NCBI GenBank assembly: GCA_035444405.1
Contig: DAOMOP010000190.1
Span: 1 to 7,853, forward strand
DNA length: 7,853 nucleotides
Origin: DAOMOP01 sp035444405
GTDB lineage: Bacteria > Pseudomonadota > Gammaproteobacteria > Burkholderiales > Rhodocyclaceae
Direction: 5' to 3'
Under the pieces are notes generated by a model that was not told the DNA's origin, ran no database searches, and saw nothing but the letters and a program-made list of their open reading frames with translations. Positions 1 to 6,146 of this stretch are shown in pieces (the stretch's first letter is position 1; each line of letters starts with the position of its first letter). The position numbers and the translations under genes are program-made.

Positions 1-482
1 AGCTGCGCATGACCAAGGAAGAGGTCAAGCGCGAGAACAAGGAGCAGGAGGGCGACCCGCACGTCAAGGCGCGCATTCGCCGCGTGCAGATGGAGATGGC
101 GCGCAAGCGCATGATGGCCGAAGTGCCCAAGGCCGACGTCGTCGTGACCAACCCGACGCATTTCTCGGTGGCGCTCAAGTACGACGCCGAGCGCATGAAT
201 GCCCCGGTGGTGGTCGCCAAGGGGCGCGGCGACGTGGCGCTGAAGATCCGCGAGCTGGCGCAGCAGCACGGCGTGCCGCTGCTCGAGGCGCCGCCGCTCG
301 CGCGCGCCCTGTACACGCACTGCGAGCTCGAAGAGGCCGTGCCCGCCGCACTGTACACGGCGGTCGCCGAGGTGATGGCCTACGTCTATCAGCTCAACGA
401 ATGGATGAGCAAGGGGGGCGATGCCCCGCGCGTGCCGACCGCGCTCGCCGTGCCCGACGGGCTCGATCCCGGCGCCGCCTGA
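1..482 (+). CDS. flhB: FlhB, flagellar type III export switch protein (C-terminal part; 5' end outside window)
   Basis: FlhB is an inner-membrane component of the flagellar type III export apparatus. Its cytoplasmic domain cleaves itself at NPTH to switch export from hook-type to filament-type substrates. The frame is open from the first bases of the window (codons from position 3), so the gene is cut by the window edge. The ATG at 9 is internal and not the start. Visible are the linker helix rich in Lys, Arg and Glu, the segment RMMAEVPKADVVVTNPTH with the NPTH site at bases 150-161, then FSVALKYD and the rest of the cytoplasmic domain (KGRGDVALKIRELA, PLLEAPPLARALY). The membrane domain is missing. 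After AYVYQLNEW there is a tail of about 25 residues rich in Ala, Pro and Gly, which probably varies between species. The TGA stop at 480-482 is 35 nt before flhA, so the two are probably cotranscribed. Identification is firm. Confidence 0.96.
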   Translation, partial: LRMTKEEVKRENKEQEGDPHVKARIRRVQMEMARKRMMAEVPKADVVVTNPTHFSVALKYDAERMNAPVVVAKGRGDVALKIRELAQQHGVPLLEAPPLARALYTHCELEEAVPAALYTAVAEVMAYVYQLNEWMSKGGDAPRVPTALAVPDGLDPGAA

Positions 483-517
483 TGAACCCGCTGCGAACAC
501 CTGCAAGAGGCTGCTAG
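482..517 (+). other. 11-codon mini-ORF bridging flhB and flhA
   Basis: An ATG at 482-484 shares its A with the flhB TGA stop. It opens an 11-codon frame (MNPLRTPARGC) that ends at TAG 515-517, directly against the flhA ATG at 518. The flhA ribosome-binding site (AGAGG, 506-510) lies inside it. It may let ribosomes that finish flhB reinitiate and pass on to flhA, or it may be chance. No functional peptide is claimed. Confidence 0.25.
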
Positions 518-2617
518 ATGCTCGACGCCCTGAACCTCAGAGCGCTGCTGACGCCGACGAATCTGCGCCTGCTCGGCGCGCCGATTCTCATCATCATGAT
601 TCTGTCCATGATGGTGCTGCCGCTGCCGCCGTTCGCGCTCGACCTGTTCTTCACCTTCAATATCGCGCTGTCGGTGATGGTGATGCTGGTCGCGATGTAT
701 ACGAGTAAGCCGCTCGACTTCTCGGTGTTTCCGACCGTGCTGCTGGTCACGACGCTGCTGCGTCTGGCACTCAACGTCGCCTCGACGCGCATCGTGCTGC
801 TCGAAGGCCACACCGGGCCCGACGCGGCCGGCAAGGTCATCGAGGCGTTCGGCCACTTCCTGGTCGGTGGCAACACCGCGATCGGCCTCGTGGTGTTCGG
901 CATCCTGGTGCTGATCAACTTCGTCGTCATCACCAAGGGTGCGGGCCGCATCGCCGAGGTCAGCGCGCGCTTCACGCTGGACGCGATGCCCGGCAAGCAG
1001 ATGGCGATCGACGCCGATCTCAACGCCGGCCTGATCGACGACACCGAAGCCAAGCGACGCCGCAAGGAGATCGCGCAGGAGTCCGACTTCTACGGCGCGA
1101 TGGACGGTGCGTCGAAGTTCGTGCGCGGCGACGCGGTGGCGGGCATCCTGATCCTGCTGATCAACATCATCGGCGGCCTGGTGGTCGGCACCGTGCAGCA
1201 CGGCATGGGCATGGGCCAGGCGATCGAGACCTACACGCTGCTGACCATCGGCGATGGCCTCGTCGCCCAGATTCCGGCGCTGATCATCTCGGTCGCGGCG
1301 GGCCTGGTGGTGTCGCGTGTCGGCGACGAAGGCGACGTCGGCGGCCTGGTGCTCAACCAGGTGTTCTCGAATCCGCAGGTGATGCTGCTCACCGGCGGCA
1401 TCATCGGCGTGCTGGGCCTGATCCCGGGCATGCCCAACTTCGTCTTCGTGCTGATTGCGGGGGCGCTGTTCGCGCTGGCCTGGCAGCGCCGGCGCCTGCT
1501 CGAGCGCGATGCGCTCGCCGCGGCTGCCGAGGGCGAGGCCGCGACGGCCGTGCAGGCGCCGGTCGAGAGCGTCGAGGCGAGCTGGAACGACGTGACGCCG
1601 GTCGACGTGCTCGGCCTCGAGGTCGGTTACCGGCTGATTCCGATGGTCGACAAGGCCCAGGACGGCGAGCTGCTCAAGCGCATCCGCGGTCTGCGCAAGA
1701 AGTTCGCACAGGATGTGGGCTTTCTGGCCGCACCGGTGCACATCCGCGACAACCTGGAGCTGCGCCCCAATGCCTACCGGATCACGCTGAAAGGCGTCGA
1801 GATCGGCAGCGGCGAGGCCTACCCGGGGCAGTTTTTGGCGATCAATCCGGGTCGCGTCACCGGACCGCTGAGCGGCCGTGAGACGCGCGATCCGGCCTTC
1901 GACCTGCCCGCGTACTGGATCGACGCCGCCCAGCGCGAGCAGGCCCATGCGCTCGGTTACACCGTCGTCGACGCGAGCACGGTCGTCGCGACCCATCTCA
2001 ACCACGTCATTCTCGCGCATGCGGCCGAGCTGCTCGGGCGGCAGGAGACGCAGGCCCTGCTCGATCACATCGGCAGGGATTCGCCGAAGCTCGTCGAGGA
2101 CCTGGTGCCGGGGCAACTGCCGATCGCGGCGCTGCAGCGCGTGCTGCAGTACCTGCTCGAAGAGGGGGTCAATATCCGCGACATGCGCACCATCATCGAG
2201 ACGCTGGCCGAGCATGCGCCGCGCACGCAGGATCCGATCGAGCTCACCTCGCGGGTTCGCCAGGCGCTCGGTCGCGCGATCCTGCAAAGCCTGTTCCCGG
2301 GCAATGCCGAGATCCAGGTCATGGCGCTCGAGCCGGCGCTCGAGCGCATCCTGATGCAGGCGGTCGGCAGCGGCGGCGACGGTGGTGCGATCGAGCCCGG
2401 GCTGGCCGACGGCCTGTTGCGGCAGACGGCCGAGGTCGCGCAGCGCCAGGAGGATATCGGCCTGCCGCCGGTGCTGCTGGTGCCGCCACAGCTGCGCTGG
2501 CTGCTGTCGCGCTTCCTGCGCCGTGCGGTGCCGTCGCTGAAGGTCGTCGCGAATTCCGAAGTACCCGAGTCGCGCACGATCCGCGTCACGGCGATGGTCG
2601 GTGGCGGCGCCGCGTGA
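518..2617 (+). CDS. flhA: FlhA, flagellar type III export gate protein
   Basis: FlhA (699 aa, normal length) is the large export-gate protein of the flagellar secretion system. It couples the proton motive force to export and docks chaperone-substrate complexes. About eight membrane helices can be placed near residues 19-36, 39-60, 68-86, 118-139, 205-226, 243-266, 286-303 and 307-324. The FHIPEP family signature is complete at 144-167 (RIAEVSARF, then LDAMPGKQMAIDAD). KFVRGDAVAG carries D205, which aligns with the Salmonella Asp implicated in proton-driven export. A charged Ala/Glu-rich linker (about 325-350) leads to the soluble cytoplasmic domain (about 355-699), with family-typical stretches such as VGYRLIPMVD and YWID. 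The start is supported by AGAGG at 506-510, 7 nt upstream, and by a usual family N-terminus (LRLLGAPILIIMILSMMVLP). The stop is TGATGA, whose second ATG opens the small frame in the next gap. Codon use matches the neighbours. Identification is very secure. Confidence 0.98.
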   Translation: MLDALNLRALLTPTNLRLLGAPILIIMILSMMVLPLPPFALDLFFTFNIALSVMVMLVAMYTSKPLDFSVFPTVLLVTTLLRLALNVASTRIVLLEGHTGPDAAGKVIEAFGHFLVGGNTAIGLVVFGILVLINFVVITKGAGRIAEVSARFTLDAMPGKQMAIDADLNAGLIDDTEAKRRRKEIAQESDFYGAMDGASKFVRGDAVAGILILLINIIGGLVVGTVQHGMGMGQAIETYTLLTIGDGLVAQIPALIISVAAGLVVSRVGDEGDVGGLVLNQVFSNPQVMLLTGGIIGVLGLIPGMPNFVFVLIAGALFALAWQRRRLLERDALAAAAEGEAATAVQAPVESVEASWNDVTPVDVLGLEVGYRLIPMVDKAQDGELLKRIRGLRKKFAQDVGFLAAPVHIRDNLELRPNAYRITLKGVEIGSGEAYPGQFLAINPGRVTGPLSGRETRDPAFDLPAYWIDAAQREQAHALGYTVVDASTVVATHLNHVILAHAAELLGRQETQALLDHIGRDSPKLVEDLVPGQLPIAALQRVLQYLLEEGVNIRDMRTIIETLAEHAPRTQDPIELTSRVRQALGRAILQSLFPGNAEIQVMALEPALERILMQAVGSGGDGGAIEPGLADGLLRQTAEVAQRQEDIGLPPVLLVPPQLRWLLSRFLRRAVPSLKVVANSEVPESRTIRVTAMVGGGAA

Positions 2618-2652
2618 TGACCGGCATGCAGAACAAGAAAAGGCGGGGGGAA

Positions 2653-2688
2653 GCGGGCTTATTCCGACCTATCGGGACGGATGCCCGC
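2653..2688 (+). promoter_or_regulatory. Hairpin-forming element in the flhA-flhF gap
   Basis: Two nested inverted repeats are visible. The outer pair is GCGGGC (2653-2658) with GCCCGC (2683-2688). The inner pair is TTCCGA (2662-2667) with TCGGGA (2672-2677), one G-U pair and a CCTA tetraloop. Together they form an interrupted stem of about 12 pairs in the flhF leader. No T-run follows, so it does not look like a complete intrinsic terminator. It could tune readthrough from flhA into flhF, or stabilise or mask the flhF leader. The role is inference. Confidence 0.4.
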
Positions 2689-2689
2689 T

Positions 2690-2700
2690 CGCATAATGCG
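2690..2700 (+). promoter_or_regulatory. Weak -10-like palindrome before flhF
   Basis: CGCATAATGCG is an 11-base palindrome (arms CGCAT/ATGCG) that contains CATAAT, five of six matches to a sigma-70 -10 box, in otherwise GC-rich DNA about 45 nt before flhF. No good -35 box lies 16-18 nt upstream. It may be a weak promoter or operator giving flhF some independent transcription. Support is low. Confidence 0.2.
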
Positions 2701-2741
2701 GATACGCTGCGCGAAATGGCGCGTGGCTCGGGAGAATCCGG

Positions 2742-4430
2742 ATGAACGTCAAACGCTATTTTGCGCAGTCGGCTCGTGAGGCATTGCGGGCCCTCAAGGC
2801 CGAGCTGGGCGCCGATGCGATCGTGCTGTCGAATCGCGCGGTCAATGGCGGCGTCGAGATACTCGCCCTGCCGGCCGAAGCGGTCGGTGCCATCGAGGCG
2901 ACTTCGCGCGCGCCCACGCGCGCGCCCGCCGCGCAGCCCGCGCGGGCGGTGCTGCCGAACGCGATCGCCGGCCCGGAGGGCGACGATTACCAGGTCAGTC
3001 TGTCGTCGCGTGCGCCGGCGGCAGCGACGGCGAGGCAGCCTGGGCGGACTGCACCGTCCGCGGTCGTGCCGATGCGAGCCTTCGAGCCGCCGCGCATCGA
3101 AACGCCCGATTTCCAGCTTCGCAAGCGTGGCTACGTCGAGGACCCGGTGCTCTTCGGCGATGCGTTCGATGATCCCGCGCAGGGCCTGGGCCTTGCGCGC
3201 AGCGAGGCCGGCGCGGCAGCCCCGATGCGGCGCCCGGCGCCGGCGCGTCCGCAGCCGCGCCGCAGCGAGCTGTCGAACGACACTGCCGGCCGCGGGCCGG
3301 CGCCGCGCGCGGAGCTGCGACAGCCGCCGCGCCACGATCCGCAACCGATGCCCGAGGCGCCGCGCGCCGAAGCGTTCGGGCGTGGCCCCCGCGGAGTCGC
3401 GCCATCGCGCACAGGCGCCGATGCAGCACGCAGCGAGGCGGCGGGCAATGCAGGCACGCTCCGCGACGATGATGAGCGGATTGCGTCGCTGCAGCAGGCG
3501 AACGTGCAGCTGATGGGCGAGCTGGCGACGATTCGCGGCATGATCGAGCGTCAGCTGGCCGGTTTTGCGTGGGGCGAGGCGCGCCGCAACGCGCCGGCGC
3601 GCGCAACCATCCTCGGCGAGCTGCTCGAAGCCGGCTTTTCGGGGCAGTTCGCACGCCAGCTCGCCGAGGCGGTTCCGGACGGCGCTTCGCTCGACGAGGC
3701 GCGCGATTCCGTGCGTGCCGCGCTGGCGCGCGATCTGCGCGCGATGTCGTCGGACGCCGACCTGATCGACCAGGGCGGCGTCTATGCGCTGGTCGGGCCG
3801 ACCGGTGTCGGCAAGACGACGACCACGGCCAAGATCGCCGCCCGCTGCGTCGTGCGCCACGGCGCCGAGAAGCTCGCCCTGATCACCACCGACGGCTACC
3901 GGATCGGCGCGCAGGAGCAACTGCGCATCTACGGGCGCATCCTCGGCGTGCCGGTGTTTCCGGTGCGCGACGGCGCCGATCTGCGCCAGACGCTCGCCGA
4001 GCTGCGCAACAAGCACATGGTGCTGATCGACACCGTCGGCATGAGTCAGCGCGACCGCATGGTCGCGCATCAGGCCGCGATGCTGATGGGGGCGGGCAGC
4101 GTGCGGCGTCTGCTGCTGCTCAACGCGACCTGCCGTGGCGACACGCTCGACGACGTGATCCGTGCCTACCGCGGTCCGGATCTCGCCGGCTGCATCTTCT
4201 CGAAAGTCGACGAGGCGGCGTCGCTCGCCCCGGTCATCGGCGCCGCGATCGGCCACCAGCTCGACGTCTTCTACGTCGCCAACGGTCAGCGTGTGCCCGA
4301 GGACGTGCATCTGCCCAATCGCGCCTACCTGCTGCACCGCGCATTGCGACCCAAGGCCGAGGAGTCGGCGTGGAAGATGGAGTCGGACGAGGCGGTGCTG
4401 ATGATGGCCGCGAGTGGTGCAGGACACTAG
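2742..4430 (+). CDS. flhF: FlhF, SRP-family GTPase for flagellar placement
   Basis: FlhF is an SRP-type GTPase that recruits the first flagellar components to the pole or correct site. Its GTPase is stimulated by FlhG. At 562 aa it has the usual three-part layout. The N-terminal B domain (1-45, MNVKRYFAQSAREALRALK) is typical. A long low-complexity Ala/Pro/Arg linker follows (about 50-240). The NG GTPase domain fills the rest. Motifs seen are G1 GPTGVGKT at 352-359 (K358), DGYRIGAQEQL at 384-394 (SRP-GTPase/FlhF hallmark), G3 as DTVG at 430-433 in place of the usual DTAG, and G4 SKVDE at 487-491, where TKxD is commonest. The start is supported by GGAGA at 2731-2735, 6 nt upstream, and by the standard family N-terminus. 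The TAG stop is two bases before the flhG-like ATG, a tight arrangement that fits their partnership. Identification is firm. The linker is probably poorly conserved. Confidence 0.97.
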   Translation: MNVKRYFAQSAREALRALKAELGADAIVLSNRAVNGGVEILALPAEAVGAIEATSRAPTRAPAAQPARAVLPNAIAGPEGDDYQVSLSSRAPAAATARQPGRTAPSAVVPMRAFEPPRIETPDFQLRKRGYVEDPVLFGDAFDDPAQGLGLARSEAGAAAPMRRPAPARPQPRRSELSNDTAGRGPAPRAELRQPPRHDPQPMPEAPRAEAFGRGPRGVAPSRTGADAARSEAAGNAGTLRDDDERIASLQQANVQLMGELATIRGMIERQLAGFAWGEARRNAPARATILGELLEAGFSGQFARQLAEAVPDGASLDEARDSVRAALARDLRAMSSDADLIDQGGVYALVGPTGVGKTTTTAKIAARCVVRHGAEKLALITTDGYRIGAQEQLRIYGRILGVPVFPVRDGADLRQTLAELRNKHMVLIDTVGMSQRDRMVAHQAAMLMGAGSVRRLLLLNATCRGDTLDDVIRAYRGPDLAGCIFSKVDEAASLAPVIGAAIGHQLDVFYVANGQRVPEDVHLPNRAYLLHRALRPKAEESAWKMESDEAVLMMAASGAGH

Positions 4431-4432
4431 CG

Positions 4433-5236
4433 ATGATCGACCCCAGCGAAGATCAGGCAGCAGGCCTCAGACGGTTGTTCAGGCGTGCGCCGCCGACCGT
4501 CGTGGCGCTGTTCGCGACCGGCCGCAGCCGCGCCGCGATCGCCGTGCAGGCGGCCTACCGCATTGCCGGACTGGCCGAGCGGGTGCTCGTGCTCGACGAG
4601 GCGAGCGGCGACGGCAGCCTCGCGCGCATCCTCGATTTGCCCGACGGTGCCGACCTGCTGAGTGTGCTGGGCGGGCGCGTGCAGGCGACCGGGCTGGTGC
4701 AGCCGGTTCCCGGGCTGATCGGGCGCGTGCCGGTCGGCGCGGCGGCCCTGGCGCTGCCGCTGCTCGACGACGAACGCCGCGCCGGACTGGTGAGCGCGCT
4801 GCGCAGCCTGCAGCGCGGCGCCGGCTTCGTGCTGATCCATTCGCACGGCGATGCCGCTGCCGATCCGTCGCCGTTCATCTTCGCCGCGCCGCGTCGCCTG
4901 GTGGTCGCCGAGGCGAGCCGCAGCGGCGCGACCGAGGCCTACCAGATCATCAAGCGGCTGGCCGCAGCCGGTGCCGGTTCGCTGCACGTGGCGGTCGCAC
5001 GGGCGCGCAGTCGCGCGGAGGCGACGGCGTTCTTCGAAAGCCTCGACGAGCTCGTGCGCGGCCATGTGGGCGTGCCGCTCGCCTGGCTGGGCGAAATCGA
5101 GCGCGACGACCTCGCGCGCGGATTGCGCTGCGATGCGGCCGAGGCCTCGGCCCGCGAGGGCGAGGCGGCGTTCCTGCGCCGACTGGCCGCGTTCGGGCGC
5201 CGTCGTCTGGCGATGCAGCCCGGGCAGGGCGGGTAA
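4433..5236 (+). CDS. flhG: FlhG/FleN-like MinD-family protein lacking the ATPase motifs
   Basis: This 267-aa protein occupies the flhG (fleN) position directly after flhF. FlhG normally limits flagellar number and stimulates the GTPase of FlhF. The FlhF-activating helix is intact: DQAAGLR at 7-13 matches DQAxxLR. The MinD-like fold is recognisable: strand VVALF (23-27), VLVLDEASGDGSLARIL (51-67) in the place of the family's LLDAD segment, a late-fold VVAEASRSGATEAYQIIKRL (157-176), and a basic C-terminal helix (AFLRRLAAFGRRRLAM, 246-261) that could bind membrane. The ATP-binding motifs are degenerate. The deviant Walker A (KGGVGKT) is replaced by ATGRSRAA with no Lys, the second Asp after strand 2 is Ala (A57), and the switch II Asp position reads H136 (LIHSHGD). 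ATP hydrolysis and ATP-driven dimerisation are therefore unlikely. AGGA at 4421-4424 supports the start. The frame is open far upstream inside flhF, but that part is a shadow. Family membership is confident. Retained function as an activator is inference. Confidence 0.88.
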   Translation: MIDPSEDQAAGLRRLFRRAPPTVVALFATGRSRAAIAVQAAYRIAGLAERVLVLDEASGDGSLARILDLPDGADLLSVLGGRVQATGLVQPVPGLIGRVPVGAAALALPLLDDERRAGLVSALRSLQRGAGFVLIHSHGDAAADPSPFIFAAPRRLVVAEASRSGATEAYQIIKRLAAAGAGSLHVAVARARSRAEATAFFESLDELVRGHVGVPLAWLGEIERDDLARGLRCDAAEASAREGEAAFLRRLAAFGRRRLAMQPGQGG

Positions 5237-5362
5237 GTCATGCTTTCCACAGGCTATCCGGCACCGGCAAGAAAGCGCGCGACCGGCGGTCACGGCGCCC
5301 AGGCCATCGTGACGGGTGGCGTGCACGCACGTGCGGGGCGCAACAAGATTCAGGCGAAATGG
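5237..5362 (+). promoter_or_regulatory. fliA leader with a cluster of palindromes (or N-terminal extension of FliA)
   Basis: These 126 nt separate the flhG-like stop from the preferred fliA start. Three perfect palindromes lie here: GACCGGCGGTC (5281-5291), GCGTGCACGC (5319-5328) and the overlapping GCACGTGC (5327-5334). The stretch is also open in the fliA frame from ATG 5240, so it could instead code 41 extra residues. Those residues do not resemble FliA, and 29 of the 41 codons end in G/C. I found no convincing sigma-54, sigma-28 or sigma-70 promoter. A leader or operator role is inference. Confidence 0.35.
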
Positions 5363-6136
5363 ATGTACGACGCAGACGGAAACCTGGACAAGACCCATCT
5401 CGTGGAAGCGTACGCGCCGCTGGTCAAGCGCATCGCCTATCACCTGATGGCCAAGCTGCCTTCCAGCGTGCAACTGGATGACATCATCCAGAACGGCATG
5501 ATGGGACTGCTCGACGCGATCAATCGCTACGAAGACGGCCTCGGCGCGCAGTTCGAGACCTACGCCGTGCAGCGCGTGCGCGGCGCGATGCTCGACGGCC
5601 TGCGCGATGACGACTGGCTGCCGCGCAGCCTGCGGCGCGACATGCGGCGCATCGAGAGCGCGATCCACAACCTCGAGCAGCAGAACGGCCGCCAGCCCAC
5701 CGAAGCGGAACTGGCCGATGCGCTCGACATGCCGCTGGCCGACTATCAGCGCATGCTGCAGGACGCCCGCGGCCATCAGCTCGTGTATTTCGAGGATCTC
5801 GGCGATCCGGATGGCGACGACTTCTTCGAGCGCCACGTGGTCGACCAGGACTCCGATCCGCTCGACCTGCTCGAAGACGCCGACATGCGCAGCACCCTCG
5901 TCAAGGCCATCGACGATCTGCCCGAGCGCGAGAAACTGGTGATGAGCTTCTACTACGATCAGGAGCTCAATCTGCGCGAGATCGGCGAGGTACTCGGCGT
6001 GACCGAGTCGCGCGTATGCCAGCTGCACAGCCAGGCGGTCGCACGCCTGCGTGCCCGCATGCTCGGACCGGGCGGTGCGGCGACGGTCGTGGCGCGGCGC
6101 GGCCGTCCACCGAAGAAACCGGCGGCAAGCAACTGA
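5363..6136 (+). CDS. fliA: FliA, flagellar sigma factor (sigma-28)
   Basis: FliA directs RNA polymerase to late flagellar and chemotaxis promoters and is held off by the anti-sigma factor FlgM until the hook-basal body is complete. From the ATG at 5363 the product is 257 aa and begins MYDADGNLDKTHLVEAYAPL, the usual family N-terminus. Core region 2 is clear (LVKRIAYHLMAKLPSSVQLD, DIIQNGMMGLLDAINRYE, FETYAVQRVRGAMLDGLR). Region 3 follows (NGRQPTEAELADALDM), then region 4 with its helix-turn-helix (LPEREKLVMSFYYDQELNLR, EIGEVLGVTESRVCQLHSQA). After AVARLRARM there is a tail of about 24 residues that includes ARRGRPPKKPA, a basic AT-hook-like motif absent from E. coli FliA. Start choice: AGGCGA at 5352-5357 gives a modest ribosome-binding site. 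An in-frame ATG at 5240 would add 41 residues unlike the family, so 5363 is preferred but not certain. MotC follows after 10 nt, so cotranscription is likely. Confidence 0.95.
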   Translation: MYDADGNLDKTHLVEAYAPLVKRIAYHLMAKLPSSVQLDDIIQNGMMGLLDAINRYEDGLGAQFETYAVQRVRGAMLDGLRDDDWLPRSLRRDMRRIESAIHNLEQQNGRQPTEAELADALDMPLADYQRMLQDARGHQLVYFEDLGDPDGDDFFERHVVDQDSDPLDLLEDADMRSTLVKAIDDLPEREKLVMSFYYDQELNLREIGEVLGVTESRVCQLHSQAVARLRARMLGPGGAATVVARRGRPPKKPAASN

Positions 6137-6146
6137 CCCCGCAAAG

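Larger units (their letters stand above)
2617..2745 (+). other. Candidate 42-codon small ORF exactly spanning the flhA-flhF gap
   Basis: The ATG at 2617-2619 overlaps the flhA stop (TGATGA). The frame runs 42 codons to a TGA at 2743-2745, which overlaps the flhF ATG (2742-2744) as ATGA. The peptide would begin MTGMQNKKRRGEAGLFRPIG and end LREMARGSGESG. It is basic near its N-terminus, and no membrane segment or known domain is visible. A second in-frame ATG lies at 2626. There is no convincing ribosome-binding site before 2617, so translation would depend on coupling to flhA. By my count 28 of 42 codons end in G or C, which is less biased than I would expect for the flanking genes, and rare-type codons (AGG, TTA, CGA, GGA) occur. 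That argues against long-term coding selection. It may be a small gene, a coupling bridge, or a chance open frame in GC-rich DNA. Confidence 0.3.

Noticed and set aside
2323..2344. 10-bp direct repeat GGCGCTCGAG (2323-2332, 2335-2344)
   Set aside because: It encodes the ALEPALE stretch of FlhA, a family-typical segment. The repeat follows from the protein sequence and codon bias.
2698..2730. Possible sigma-28 -10 (GCGGATAC) and sigma-54-like TGGCGCGTGGCTCG before flhF
   Set aside because: No -35 match lies 11-12 nt upstream of the first, and the second lacks GC at the required position 10 nt after GG.
3569..4432. Open extension of the flhG frame upstream inside flhF, giving an apparent 555-residue protein
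   Set aside because: The extension is Arg-rich low-complexity sequence out of frame with a clear FlhF GTPase domain. The FlhG homology starts at the ATG at 4433, which has its own ribosome-binding site.
5253..5275. Possible sigma-54 site around CGGCACCGGCAAG before fliA
   Set aside because: The -24-like CGGCAC is present but there is no TTGC-type -12 element at the right distance.
4414..5481. Plus-strand 355-codon frame across flhF end, flhG and fliA start
   Set aside because: Arg/Ala/Gly-rich shadow with no domain. It overlaps three recognised genes in another frame.
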